Shown: positions 21,141 to 31,970 of the stretch, piece by piece
How positions within the stretch are numbered: the first letter of the stretch is position 1
How the letters are laid out: the number at the start of each line of letters is the position of its first letter
Assembly (NCBI RefSeq): GCF_020165195.1
Contig: NZ_JAIUHR010000018.1
Coordinates: forward strand, 56,078 to 120,077
Origin: Mesorhizobium sp. CA14
GTDB lineage: Bacteria; Pseudomonadota; Alphaproteobacteria; Rhizobiales; Rhizobiaceae
DNA length: 64,000 nt
Reading direction: 5' to 3'
Made by a program: the position numbers and the translations under genes
The notes under the pieces: model-generated
The model's input: the letters and a program-made list of their open reading frames with translations, nothing else
What the model was told of the DNA's origin: nothing
The model's database searches: none

Positions 21141-21812
21141 TTACGGGGCGCCCAGGCTGACCGCGAGATTGACCGCCGCGGCGAGGATCACCGCGTTGAA
21201 GAAGAAGGTCAGGACCGAATGCACAAGCACGACAAGGCGCATTTGCGAGGTTGTGATGGCGGTGTCCGCCGTCTGGGCGGTCATGCCGATGACCGTCGCG
21301 AAGTAAAGGAAATCCCAGCCTTCCGGCCGTTTTTTGCCGGGGAAGTCGAGGCCGCCGACAGGCATCTTCTTCCTGGTGGCGGCATCGATCTCGTCGCCGT
21401 CCTTCCAGTAGACATGCGCGTAATGCAGCGACGCCATGGCATGGATGGTAAACCAGCCGAGCGGGATCGACAGCACGGCGAAGCCGAGCTGCAAAGGTTG
21501 CACGCCGTTCTTTCGATTGATGAGCAGAAACAGCGAGATGATGGCGGCACCGACGACGAAGAGCGTGACGGCGAAGATCAGCAACACCGGCAGGTCGGTG
21601 GCGCGGGCGTTCTTGCTGAGATAGCGGCCGGTGAGCTTCGGCATCTGGAAGAGCACAAGAGCGATATAGGTGGCGAAGAACACGTTGGCGCCGATGGAGT
21701 AGGGGAGCGGCGCGCGCAACAGCAGTGCGAGCAGCAGCGCGACGATGCCGATGGCCGCGGCGAGGGCGAACTGCATGTGCCGATGCATCGGCGTCTTGAG
21801 ATCGTCACCCAT
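21141..21812 (-). CDS. DUF1345 family membrane protein
   Basis: The 223-residue protein has about six hydrophobic helices starting at residue 14. The segments LHYAHVYWKDGDEID and LDFPGKKRPEGWDFLYF match the DUF1345 family as I remember it. The function of the family is unknown. The ATG at 21812 is chosen because the longer frame upstream overlaps the UPF0178 gene antisense-like reading and lacks membrane character. It ends 99 bases before the cytochrome gene on the same strand. Confidence 0.85.
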   Translation of the reverse strand: MGDDLKTPMHRHMQFALAAAIGIVALLLALLLRAPLPYSIGANVFFATYIALVLFQMPKLTGRYLSKNARATDLPVLLIFAVTLFVVGAAIISLFLLINRKNGVQPLQLGFAVLSIPLGWFTIHAMASLHYAHVYWKDGDEIDAATRKKMPVGGLDFPGKKRPEGWDFLYFATVIGMTAQTADTAITTSQMRLVVLVHSVLTFFFNAVILAAAVNLAVSLGAP

Positions 21813-21837
21813 GGCCCGAGGCCCTTGAAGATTTGGA

Positions 21838-22305
21838 TCAGTCCGGTGTGACGGATTTGAGCGCGCGCCGCAAGATGCGGTCGAGCTCGCCGAGGAACTG
21901 CGACCTGTCCTTCGGCGTGAAGGAGGCGTTGAAGCCGCGGCTCTCGCCGGTCTCGCGCAGATGCTGCCTGAGGTCGCGCATGGCCACCGCCATGCCGATG
22001 GTCTCCGGCGTGAAGGGGCGGCCGGTGGGGCCCAGCACATGCGCGCCGAGAGCCACCGTGCGCGCGGCAAGCGGGATGTCGGCGGTCACCACAATGTCAT
22101 TGGATCTTGCATTCTCGACGATCCAGTCGTCCGCAGCGTCCGCGCCTTTTGAGACGACGATGTTGCGGATCATCGGATCGCGCGACGGCCGCAACCCGCC
22201 ATTGGAGACATAGGTCACGATGACGCCATGGCGCTCCGCCACTTTCTCGACCTCGGCTTTCACCGGGCAGGCGTCCGCGTCGACATAGATGATGGGCTCG
22301 TGCAT
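21838..22305 (-). CDS. UPF0178 (YaiI/YqxD) family protein
   Basis: The 155-residue protein opens with IIYVDADACPVKAEVEKVAE, the signature of the YaiI/YqxD family, which has a PIN-like nuclease fold. Acidic residues Asp8, Asp10 and the later VVTADIPLA fit that fold. Family members are widespread but the target is unknown. The ATG at 22305 has GGAAG six bases ahead, and gives the normal family length. A likely terminator separates it from gfa, so it probably has its own promoter. Confidence 0.92.
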   Translation of the reverse strand: MHEPIIYVDADACPVKAEVEKVAERHGVIVTYVSNGGLRPSRDPMIRNIVVSKGADAADDWIVENARSNDIVVTADIPLAARTVALGAHVLGPTGRPFTPETIGMAVAMRDLRQHLRETGESRGFNASFTPKDRSQFLGELDRILRRALKSVTPD

Positions 22306-22323
22306 CGTCACTTCCAAACAAAT

Positions 22324-22351
22324 ATGGGGCCGGCGTGTCAGCCAGCCCCAT
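22324..22351 (-). terminator. Rho-independent terminator after gfa
   Basis: On the minus strand the sequence forms an 11-base stem, ATGGGGCTGGC with GCCGGCCCCAT, around a six-base loop, with one G-U pair. It is followed by ATTTGTTT. It sits 21 bases after the gfa stop and before the UPF0178 start, the expected place for a terminator. Confidence 0.65.
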
Positions 22352-22371
22352 GGCAGAAATCGCAGGATTTG

Positions 22372-22941
22372 TCAGGCGGCCAAGGCTCCCGACCTCTTCG
22401 CCGTCCAGGTGGCCATATAGTCCATCAGGCCGGGATTGAGGCAATCATAGGGCTCGAGCCCGATCGACTTCAGCTGGCCGCGGATGCCATCCATGCGGCT
22501 CGGATCGACGCCGGATTCGATGATCGACGACACGAAAGCGGCGAAGCCCGGCGGCGACCAGCCATCCTCCTCGAAACGCTCGGGATGGATGAAGGACAGG
22601 CCCTTGAAGGGATGGTCGCGCTCGACCGGGCCGTACATGTGGACGCCGCAGCCCGTGCAGGCATGGCGCTGGATCAGCGCCGAAGGATCGACCACCTTGA
22701 GCTTGTCGCCGTTTTCGGTGACGGTGACATCGCCGGTGCCGGCGACGGCCACCACCGAAAAGATGGCGCCTTCCGGCTTCCAGCACTTGGTGCAGCCGCA
22801 GGCATGGTTGTGGGCGATCTGGCCCTTGACCTTCACCTTCACCGGATTGCTGGTGCACAGGCAAACCAGCGTGCCGCCGGAGAAGGATGCGCTCTCCCTC
22901 GGCAAGCCGTTGTCGATCGAATGATGCAGTTTTTCAGCCAT
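22372..22941 (-). CDS. gfa: S-(hydroxymethyl)glutathione synthase (glutathione-dependent formaldehyde-activating enzyme)
   Basis: Gfa combines formaldehyde with glutathione to give the substrate of class III alcohol dehydrogenase. The 189 residues carry the zinc-binding cysteines of the family: CLC (near residues 27-29), CGCTKCW (near 48-54) and CTGCG (near 95-99). The length fits the family. GGGAGGA precedes the start. It lies 284 bases downstream of the dehydrogenase gene on the same strand; the two functions form a formaldehyde detoxification pair. S-formylglutathione hydrolase (fghA) is not in the window. Confidence 0.93.
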   Translation of the reverse strand: MAEKLHHSIDNGLPRESASFSGGTLVCLCTSNPVKVKVKGQIAHNHACGCTKCWKPEGAIFSVVAVAGTGDVTVTENGDKLKVVDPSALIQRHACTGCGVHMYGPVERDHPFKGLSFIHPERFEEDGWSPPGFAAFVSSIIESGVDPSRMDGIRGQLKSIGLEPYDCLNPGLMDYMATWTAKRSGALAA

Positions 22942-22966
22942 TCCTGTTTCCTCCCATGTTTTTTGG

Positions 22967-23149
22967 TCATGCCGACCCAGTGTCGATGACCATCTCCCTT
23001 TCCATGAAGTGCACCTTCAGCAGTTGGTGCACCTCGCTCAAGCTCCTCCTCAAGAACCTGCTATGCACGAGATAGGCGATTTCGTCTTCGCGCGATCGAT
23101 CTCCTCCAGTCGATTTCGACGTGCTTATTCTCCTGAAAACTGCGCCCAC
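22967..23149 (-). CDS. Uncertain small open frame between adhC-type dehydrogenase and gfa
   Basis: A 60-codon frame opens at a GTG (23149) and ends at 22967. The second half, EDEIAYLVHSRFLRRSLSEV then HQLLKVHFMEREMVI, looks protein-like, the first part less so. It overlaps the end of the 33-codon frame at 23125-23226 in another phase. There is no convincing ribosome site. It may be the second half of one small gene broken by a frameshift, or not a gene at all. I do not recognise it. Confidence 0.25.
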   Translation of the reverse strand: MGAVFRRISTSKSTGGDRSREDEIAYLVHSRFLRRSLSEVHQLLKVHFMEREMVIDTGSA

Positions 23150-23226
23150 AAATCCTTGCCGAAGTTCTGTATCCGATCGATCGCCGACTTCTCGTGGTCG
23201 ACGAAGCGAATTCGAACTTCCTTCAC
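23125..23226 (-). CDS. Uncertain 33-codon frame overlapping the dehydrogenase stop
   Basis: The dehydrogenase stop and a GTG form TAGTG (23224-23228), a common arrangement for translational coupling. The frame reads VKEVRIRFVDHEKSAIDRIQ and 13 more residues ending in FSGE. The composition is charged and helix-like. It stops at 23125, where the other-phase frame at 22967-23149 is already open. I do not recognise the product; an intact ancestor of about 85 residues interrupted by a frameshift is one explanation. Confidence 0.3.
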   Translation of the reverse strand: MKEVRIRFVDHEKSAIDRIQNFGKDLWAQFSGE

Positions 23227-24353
23227 TAGTAAACCACGACGCTGCGGATCGACTTGCCCTCGTGCATGAGGTCGAAGCCCTTGTTGATGTCCTCCAGCTT
23301 CAGCGTATGGGTGATCATCGGGTCGATCTGGATCTTTTTCTCCATGTACCAGTCGACGATCCGCGGCACATCGGTGCGGCCGCGCGCGCCGCCGAAGGCG
23401 GTACCCATCCAGGTGCGGCCGGTGACCAGCTGGAAGGGCCGCGTCGATATCTCCTGGCCGGCGCCGGCAACGCCGATGATGACCGACTTGCCCCAGCCGC
23501 GATGCGAGGCCTCCAGCGCCTGGCGCATCACCTTGGTGTTGCCTGTGCAGTCGAAGGTGTAGTCGGCGCCGCCGATCTGGTCGGCGCCGCGCTTGGTCAT
23601 GTTGACCAGGTAAGGCACGATGTCGCCGTCGATCTCCTTCGGATTGACGAAATGCGTCATGCCGAACTTCTCGCCCCAAGCTTTCTTGTCGTTGTTGACA
23701 TCGACGCCGATAATCATGTCTGCGCCGGCCAGGCGAAGACCCTGGATGACGTTGAGGCCAATGCCGCCCAAGCCGAAGACCACGGCGGTTGCGCCCTGTT
23801 CGACCTTGGCGGTGTTGATGACGGCGCCGATGCCGGTCGTCACGCCGCAGCCGATGTAGCAGATCTTGTCGAAGGGGGCGTCGGGGTTGACCTTGGCGAC
23901 CGCGATCTCCGGCAGCACGGTGAAGTTGGAGAAGGTCGAGCAGCCCATGTAATGAAAGAGCTTGTCCTTGCCCATCGAGAAGCGCGAGGTGCCGTCCGGC
24001 ATCAGGCCTTGCCCCTGCGTGGCGCGGATGGCGGTGCAGAGATTGGTCTTGCGCGACAGGCAGGACGGGCACTGCCGGCATTCGGGCGTATAGAGCGGGA
24101 TGACATGGTCGCCTTTCCTGACCGAGGTCACGCCCTTGCCGACATCGACCACGATGCCCGCGCCTTCATGGCCGAGGATCGCCGGGAACAGCCCTTCCGG
24201 ATCGGCGCCCGACAGAGTGAACTCGTCGGTGTGGCAGATGCCGGTCGCCTTGACCTCGACCAGCACCTCGCCTTCGCGCGGGCCCTCGAGGTCTACCTCC
24301 ATGATCTCCAGCGGCTTTCCAGCGGCAACGGCTACGGCGGCACGCGTTTTCAT
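23226..24353 (-). CDS. S-(hydroxymethyl)glutathione dehydrogenase / class III alcohol dehydrogenase
   Basis: The enzyme oxidises S-hydroxymethylglutathione to S-formylglutathione with NAD. The 375 residues show the catalytic zinc site ATGICHTDEFTLSG and GHEGAGIVVDVG, the structural zinc cysteines CRQCPSCLSRKTNLC, and the NAD-binding VFGLGGIGLNVIQG. The length and the TRFS/MGCSTFSNFTV region are those of class III (FrmA/AdhC) enzymes. An AGGAG ribosome site precedes the ATG. It is divergent from pccA across 248 bases and upstream of gfa. Confidence 0.95.
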   Translation of the reverse strand: MKTRAAVAVAAGKPLEIMEVDLEGPREGEVLVEVKATGICHTDEFTLSGADPEGLFPAILGHEGAGIVVDVGKGVTSVRKGDHVIPLYTPECRQCPSCLSRKTNLCTAIRATQGQGLMPDGTSRFSMGKDKLFHYMGCSTFSNFTVLPEIAVAKVNPDAPFDKICYIGCGVTTGIGAVINTAKVEQGATAVVFGLGGIGLNVIQGLRLAGADMIIGVDVNNDKKAWGEKFGMTHFVNPKEIDGDIVPYLVNMTKRGADQIGGADYTFDCTGNTKVMRQALEASHRGWGKSVIIGVAGAGQEISTRPFQLVTGRTWMGTAFGGARGRTDVPRIVDWYMEKKIQIDPMITHTLKLEDINKGFDLMHEGKSIRSVVVY

Positions 24354-24601
24354 GAGGCACTCCTCCCAAGCGATCTGTAAGTTTCAGCTGACGGCAAGCT
24401 GTCGGCAGCGAATGCCGGCCTGCCGCCCCTTTGGTGTTGGGGTGACATTAGCGAGTTCCGCGCCGGCGGCCAACGTCTCTTGCGACGTTTTTCGGCGCGG
24501 TTCCTGCAATTGGCGCCAGCCGTGGGAGCCGGCCGTGGGCTCTTGAGGCGCACCGGAATTGTCCATAGAACTGGACCGCTTCGCCGGAGGACGACATCCG
24601 A

Positions 24602-26614
<2,013 letters not shown>

Positions 26615-26700
26615 GAAGAGGCGGTACCGGGTCGCAAGCCTGTGCCCTGTGGGTCATTTGTGCTGGACTGGCATGGCCCCGTCCGGGACAATACATCTGC

Positions 26701-29700
26701 ATGGATCTTGAGTCTTTGGAACAGCGCGACAAAAACATGGCGGATGAACGACTTCCACGCGACCCGTTGCAGCGCGAAGCAGCCGTGAAGGCCGCGCGGC
26801 CGGAAGCGGCGGCGCGCACCTTTATCCATCTGCGCGTGCATTCGGCCTATTCGCTGCTCGAAGGCGCGCTGCAGCTTGGCGCGATCGTCGGCCATGCGGT
26901 CAAGGACGAGGCGCCGGCGATCGCGGTCACTGACACCAACAACCTGTTCGGCGCGCTCGAATTCGCGCAGAAGGCGGTCAAGGACGGCATCCAGCCGATC
27001 ATCGGCTGCCAGATCGATCTGGCCTTTTCCGGCGAGGCGAGCGACGGCCAGCGCGACCGTCGCCGGCATGGGCCGGAGATGTCGCCGGTCGTGCTGATCG
27101 CCGCCAGCGAGGCTGGCTATGCCAATCTCGTGCGGCTGATCAGTAAGGTCTATCTCGAGACGCCGCCCGGCGAGCCGGTGCACCTGACCAGCGCCACGCT
27201 GGAAGGCTGGTGCGACGGGCTGATCTGCCTGACCGGCGGGCCGCGCGGTCCGATCGGCAGCGCGCTCAAAGCGGACCGGCGCGACCTCGCTGAACAGCGG
27301 CTGCTGTTCCTCAAGGGCCTGTTCGGCGACAGGCTTTATGTCGAGTTGGAGCGGGTGGCCGGCTACGACCGCATGGTCGAAAAGTCGACGGTCGACCTGG
27401 CCTATACGCACGACCTGCCGCTGGTCGCCACCAACGAGGCGTTCTTCTCAAAGCGCGATGACTACGAGGCGCATGACGCGCTGATTGCGATTGCCGAAGG
27501 CTCGGTGGTCGCCGCGGACAATCGCCGGCGGCTTTCACCGGACAATTTCCTGCGCGGCCAGGCCGAGATGGCACGGCTCTTCTCCGACCTGCCCGAAGCG
27601 ATCGACAACACGGTCGAGATCGCCATGCGCTGCTCCTATTATCCGAAGAACCGCAGCCCGATCCTGCCGCGTTTCACCGGCGCCGACGCCGCCGACAAGG
27701 ATGCGGCCGAGAAGGCCGAGGCGGCAGAGCTTGCCCGTCAGGCGCGAGAGGGTCTGGAGGCGCGACTCGCCAAGCACGGGCCCACGCCCGGCTATACGGT
27801 CGAGCAGTATCGCGAACGGCTCGAATTCGAGCTCGGCATCATCGAGAAGATGAAGTTTCCGGGCTACTTCCTGATCGTCGCCGACTTCATCAAATGGGCG
27901 AAGGCCCAAGGCATTCCCGTCGGGCCGGGGCGCGGTTCGGGCGCCGGCTCGCTGGTCGCCTATTCGACCACCATCACCGACATCGACCCGCTGCGTTTCT
28001 CGCTGCTGTTCGAGCGCTTCCTCAACCCGGACCGCGTCTCGATGCCGGACTTCGACATCGACTTCTGCCAGGACCGGCGCGAGGAGGTCATCCGCTACGT
28101 CCAGCAGAAATACGGCCGCGATCAGGTCGGCCAGATCATCACCTTCGGTACGCTGCAGGCGCGCGCGGTGCTACGCGACGTCGGCCGCGTGCTGCAGATG
28201 CCTTACGGCCAGGTCGACAAGCTCTCCAAGATGGTACCGCAGAACCCGGCCAACCCGGTCAAGCTGGCCGACGCCATCGCCAACGAGCCGCGCTTCGCCG
28301 AGGAGGCGGAGAAGGAGCCGATCGTGCAGACGCTGCTCGACACCGCGCAGAAGCTCGAAGGCCTCTACCGCCATGCCTCGACGCATGCTGCCGGTATCGT
28401 CATCGGCGACCGGCCGCTGTCGGAGCTGGTGCCGATGTATCGCGATCCGCGCTCGGACATGCCGGTCACCCAGTTCAACATGAAATATGTCGAGCAGGCG
28501 GGGCTGGTGAAATTCGACTTCCTCGGCCTGAAGACGCTGACCGTGCTGGAAACGGCGGTGAAGCTCATCCGCCGGCGCGGCGTCGACATCGATCTCGCCA
28601 CGATACCGCTCGACGATCCCGACACCTACGCCATGCTGTCGCGCGGCGAGGTGGTCGGCGTGTTCCAGGTTGAAAGTGCCGGCATGCGCAAGGCGCTGAT
28701 CGGCATGCGGCCGGACTGCATCGAGGACATCATCGCGCTGGTGGCGCTCTACCGTCCCGGTCCGATGGAGAACATCCCGACCTACAACGCCAGAAAGCAT
28801 GGCGAGGAGGAGATGGCCTCGATCCATCCCAAGATCGACCATCTGGTGAAGGAAACGCAAGGCGTCATCGTCTACCAGGAACAGGTGATGCAGATCGCGC
28901 AGGAGCTTTCCGGCTATTCGCTCGGCGAAGCCGACCTTCTGCGCCGCGCCATGGGCAAGAAGATCCGCGCCGAGATGGACAAGCAGCGCGAGCGCTTCGT
29001 CTCCGGCGCGGTCGAGCGCGGCGTCTCAAAGCCGCAAGCCGATTTCATCTTCGACCTCCTGGCCAAGTTCGCCGACTACGGCTTCAACAAGTCGCACGCC
29101 GCGGCCTACGCGGTCGTTTCCTACCAGACCGCCTATCTCAAGGCGCATTACCCGGTCGAGTTCCTGGCGGCGTCGATGACGCTCGACATGAGCAATACCG
29201 ACAAGCTGGCCGATTTCCGCCAGGACGCCATGCGGCTCGGCATTGAGGTGGTGGCGCCGTCGGTGATGACCAGCTTCCGACCCTTCGAGGTTGGCGAGAA
29301 CAAGATTTTCTATTCGCTGGCGGCGCTGAAGGGCGTCGGCGACGCGGCGGTCGAGCACATCGTCGAGAAGCGCGGCGAGAAGCCGTTCAAGAACCTTGCC
29401 GATTTCTGCGAGCGCGTCGATCCGAAGATCGTCGGCAAGCGCGTCTTCGAAAGCCTGATCATGGCCGGCGCGCTCGATTGCTTCGGCCACGACCGCGCCC
29501 AGATGATGGCCGGCGTCGAGCGCATGATGGGCCTCGCCTCGCTGGCGCAGCAGAATGCCATTTCCGGCCAGGCCGACATTTTCGGCGCATCGCTCGGGAG
29601 CCAGTCGCAGGCGCTCAACCTGCCGGCGACCGACCCTTGGCTTGCCGCAGACCGGCTGCATCGCGAGTTCCAGGTGGTCGGCTTCTATCTCTCGGCGCAT

Positions 29701-30261
29701 CCGCTGGACGAGTACAAGGCTGCACTCCAGAAGATGCGGGTGCAGAACTGGGCGGAATTCTCGGCCGCGGTCAAACGCGGCGCCGCGGCCGGGCGTCTCG
29801 CCGGCACGGTCACCTCCAAGCAGGAGCGCAAGACCCGTACCGGCAACAAGATGGGCGTCGTGCAGTTTTCCGACACGACCGGACAGTATGAAGCTGTGCT
29901 GTTTTCCGAAGGCCTGGCGCAGTATCGCGACATGCTGGAGCCCGGCAGTTCGGTGGTGATTATGGTTGCAGCCGAAGACAGGCCTGAGGGCGTAAACCTG
30001 CGCATTAACTCGGTGCAATCACTGGACGATGAAGCCAGCCGCATCCAGAAAGCGCTACGCATCTTTGTCAGGGACGATGGACCATCATCGATTATTCAAT
30101 CGCAGCTCAAGCAGCGTGGCGACAGTCAAGTCAGCATCATCGTTCTCAAGGGAGAGGCGCAGGGCGAGATTGAGATCGGCCTGGGTAATTATCGCGTCTC
30201 GCCGCAAATCGCCTCCGCCATGCGCGCGGTACAGGGCGTGGTGGACGTGGAGTTGGTCTAG
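26701..30261 (+). CDS. dnaE: DNA polymerase III alpha subunit (replicative)
   Basis: This is the catalytic subunit of the replicative polymerase. The 1186 residues start, after a variable 40-residue leader, with the PHP domain motif FIHLRVHSAYSLLEGA. The catalytic aspartates lie in MPDFDIDFCQDRREEV near residues 450-465, with the GPGRGSGAGSLVAY loop before them. A helix-hairpin-helix region follows residue 870, and the OB domain includes GTVTSKQERKTRTGNKMGVV. The size and the motifs are those of DnaE1, not the error-prone DnaE2. ATG at 26701 or 26737 may be the start; neither has a strong ribosome site. It ends one base from the convergent transporter gene. Confidence 0.96.
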   Translation: MDLESLEQRDKNMADERLPRDPLQREAAVKAARPEAAARTFIHLRVHSAYSLLEGALQLGAIVGHAVKDEAPAIAVTDTNNLFGALEFAQKAVKDGIQPIIGCQIDLAFSGEASDGQRDRRRHGPEMSPVVLIAASEAGYANLVRLISKVYLETPPGEPVHLTSATLEGWCDGLICLTGGPRGPIGSALKADRRDLAEQRLLFLKGLFGDRLYVELERVAGYDRMVEKSTVDLAYTHDLPLVATNEAFFSKRDDYEAHDALIAIAEGSVVAADNRRRLSPDNFLRGQAEMARLFSDLPEAIDNTVEIAMRCSYYPKNRSPILPRFTGADAADKDAAEKAEAAELARQAREGLEARLAKHGPTPGYTVEQYRERLEFELGIIEKMKFPGYFLIVADFIKWAKAQGIPVGPGRGSGAGSLVAYSTTITDIDPLRFSLLFERFLNPDRVSMPDFDIDFCQDRREEVIRYVQQKYGRDQVGQIITFGTLQARAVLRDVGRVLQMPYGQVDKLSKMVPQNPANPVKLADAIANEPRFAEEAEKEPIVQTLLDTAQKLEGLYRHASTHAAGIVIGDRPLSELVPMYRDPRSDMPVTQFNMKYVEQAGLVKFDFLGLKTLTVLETAVKLIRRRGVDIDLATIPLDDPDTYAMLSRGEVVGVFQVESAGMRKALIGMRPDCIEDIIALVALYRPGPMENIPTYNARKHGEEEMASIHPKIDHLVKETQGVIVYQEQVMQIAQELSGYSLGEADLLRRAMGKKIRAEMDKQRERFVSGAVERGVSKPQADFIFDLLAKFADYGFNKSHAAAYAVVSYQTAYLKAHYPVEFLAASMTLDMSNTDKLADFRQDAMRLGIEVVAPSVMTSFRPFEVGENKIFYSLAALKGVGDAAVEHIVEKRGEKPFKNLADFCERVDPKIVGKRVFESLIMAGALDCFGHDRAQMMAGVERMMGLASLAQQNAISGQADIFGASLGSQSQALNLPATDPWLAADRLHREFQVVGFYLSAHPLDEYKAALQKMRVQNWAEFSAAVKRGAAAGRLAGTVTSKQERKTRTGNKMGVVQFSDTTGQYEAVLFSEGLAQYRDMLEPGSSVVIMVAAEDRPEGVNLRINSVQSLDDEASRIQKALRIFVRDDGPSSIIQSQLKQRGDSQVSIIVLKGEAQGEIEIGLGNYRVSPQIASAMRAVQGVVDVELV

Positions 30262-30262
30262 C

Positions 30263-31150
30263 TCAGGGCGTAGCCGCCTCCGCCTCTGCCACCCGCGGCG
30301 TCTTCTTCTGCAGGTTGAGCAAATTGCCGGCGAGGATCAGGGCCGCGCCGCCGGCGGTGAAGACGTCGACCTGCTCACGATAGAGCAGCCAGCCGACCAG
30401 CGCCGTCAGCGGCACGCGCAGGAAATCCATCGGCGAGATGATCGTGGCATCGGCGTGGACCAGCGCGCGGGCCAGGCAGAAATGCGACGACATGCCGGTG
30501 AAGGCGATGACGAAGATCCATGGCCAGAGCCCGGGCGAAGGGTTGTGCCAGCTATAAAGAGCCGGGATCAAGCCAACCACCGACTGGATGATCAGCATCC
30601 AGAAGATGATGCGCACCACGCTTTCGGTCCTAGTCATCGACTTCACCAGCACCATCGAGATGCCGAAGCAGACCGCGGCGCCGAGCACGACGAGGTGGCC
30701 GGGATCCATCGAGCCCGCGCTGGGGCGCACGATGATCACCACGCCGATCAGGCCAAGCGCGATCGCCGTCAGTTTTGACCGGGATAGTCTTTCCCCCAGA
30801 AAACTGACCGCGAGAATCGCCGTCCAGATCGGCGTCGTGAACTCGATCGAGATCAGCACGGCGAGCGGAATGAGCGTCAGCGCGTAGAGCCACGCGGCCT
30901 GGCCGGCGTAGTGGATGACATTGCGGGCAATGTGGGCGAAAGGGCGCCCGGTACGCATTGCGGCGAAACCGCCATTCATCACCACCAGCGGCAAAAGGAT
31001 GAAGAAACCGATCACCGAGCGCAGTTCCAGCACCTGGAAGACGTTGAGCTCGGCCGTCGTCTCGCGGCCGGCAACCGACATCGCCAGCATCGAGGCGATT
31101 GACAGAGCCATCCAGAATGCAGCTTTTGGGATCGAGGGAGCGGGCGCCAT
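30263..31150 (-). CDS. EamA/DMT family transporter
   Basis: The 295-residue product has ten hydrophobic helices arranged as two EamA halves, typical of drug/metabolite transporters. FTTPIWTAILAVSFLGERLS ends the first half and carries the usual P-W and GE motif. The second half repeats the pattern, ending with LTALVGWLLYREQVDVFTA. The substrate is unknown. The ATG at 31150 gives the usual short N-terminus; an ATG at 31204 would add 18 residues without transporter character. The gene ends one base from dnaE on the opposite strand. Confidence 0.85.
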   Translation of the reverse strand: MAPAPSIPKAAFWMALSIASMLAMSVAGRETTAELNVFQVLELRSVIGFFILLPLVVMNGGFAAMRTGRPFAHIARNVIHYAGQAAWLYALTLIPLAVLISIEFTTPIWTAILAVSFLGERLSRSKLTAIALGLIGVVIIVRPSAGSMDPGHLVVLGAAVCFGISMVLVKSMTRTESVVRIIFWMLIIQSVVGLIPALYSWHNPSPGLWPWIFVIAFTGMSSHFCLARALVHADATIISPMDFLRVPLTALVGWLLYREQVDVFTAGGAALILAGNLLNLQKKTPRVAEAEAATP

Positions 31151-31322
31151 TTGGGCGCCTATGTCGCAAGCCTGGGCTTGGGCCGCAACCGTTAGCGGCG
31201 GCATTCCACTGGACCAGCCAATCGGGATATCAAAAAACCGTCATAGCGACGGCGGAACCTTGCCGTCGCAGCGTCCGTTAAGTCCACGCTTCCGTCGTCC
31301 TTCGGAAGATGCCGGCCGAAAC

Positions 31323-31351
31323 GGTGTCATACTTTTCCTGGAATTGTTCTA
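31323..31351 (+). repeat. Intergenic repeat, family C, copy 1
   Basis: The core CATACTTTTCCTGGAATTG (inside 31327-31345) recurs almost unchanged at 31942-31964 as CACACTTTTCCTGGAATTG and in diverged form at 61816-61838. This copy keeps only the right part of the element and lies 25 bases before the secreted-protein gene. The orientation is the same as copy 2, so the two flank that gene as direct repeats. Confidence 0.7.
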
Positions 31352-31376
31352 GTGATCGCGAGAGGGGAACGCCTTG

Positions 31377-31880
31377 ATGAAATCGACTGCCGCCTTGCTG
31401 GTCGCCGCTTGCCTTTTGTGCTCGACGGGCGCGCGTGCCGACGAGGCCGCTTTTCTGCGCTCACTGCAGGGAAAGTTTTCTGGCAAGGGCACCGTCAGGA
31501 TCAGAACCAACACCCCGGTGATGAACATCAACTGCACCTTCACCTCGGACGCGACGGCGAACTCGCTGTCGCTTGACGGCACCTGCCGCGCACTGCTGAT
31601 CATGTCGCGGGAAATACGCGCCGACCTGAAGGTCAGCGGGGCGAGCTACACCGGCACCTATATCGGCTCGCGCAGCGGGCCCGCGGGGCTGAGCGGAAGC
31701 CGCACGGGCGACGCGATCAATCTCGACATCCACTGGGCGAAAATCGTCAATGGCGACCGCGACGCGGAACTGACGGTCGAGAAGGTCGGGCCGGACAATA
31801 TGCGCATGACGGTGACCGACATGGATCCGGCGACGGGCAAGATGGTGGTGACGAGCCGGATCGATCTCACGCGCAGCTGA
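31377..31880 (+). CDS. Small secreted protein of unknown function
   Basis: The 167-residue product has a clear signal peptide, MKSTAALLVAACLLCSTGARA, shown here to the cleavage site before DEAAFLRSL; 146 mature residues follow. The mature part alternates charged and small residues in short beta-strand patterns, such as GTVRIRTNTPVMNINC and GASYTGTYIGSRSGPAGLSG, with two cysteines that could pair. It looks like a periplasmic beta-rich protein. I do not recognise the family. AGGGG lies nine bases before the ATG. It is the only gene between two direct copies of the family C repeat. Confidence 0.75.
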   Translation: MKSTAALLVAACLLCSTGARADEAAFLRSLQGKFSGKGTVRIRTNTPVMNINCTFTSDATANSLSLDGTCRALLIMSREIRADLKVSGASYTGTYIGSRSGPAGLSGSRTGDAINLDIHWAKIVNGDRDAELTVEKVGPDNMRMTVTDMDPATGKMVVTSRIDLTRS

Positions 31881-31887
31881 CCTTTGC

Positions 31888-31968
31888 TTTGACGCGATTC
31901 CGGACGGGTAGGCGACGGCGAAGTCGCCGCGCCTGACCGCTTCACACTTTTCCTGGAATTGCTCTAAA
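31888..31968 (+). repeat. Intergenic repeat, family C, copy 2 (full length)
   Basis: This is the longest copy: TTTGACGCGATTCCGGACGG at the left, a small hairpin GCGAC/GTCGC (about 31912-31927), and CACACTTTTCCTGGAATTGC at the right. Left and right ends contain ATTCC and GGAAT, so the whole element is an imperfect palindrome. It lies between the stops of the secreted-protein gene and dinB, which converge here. Confidence 0.75.
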
Positions 31969-31970
31969 CG

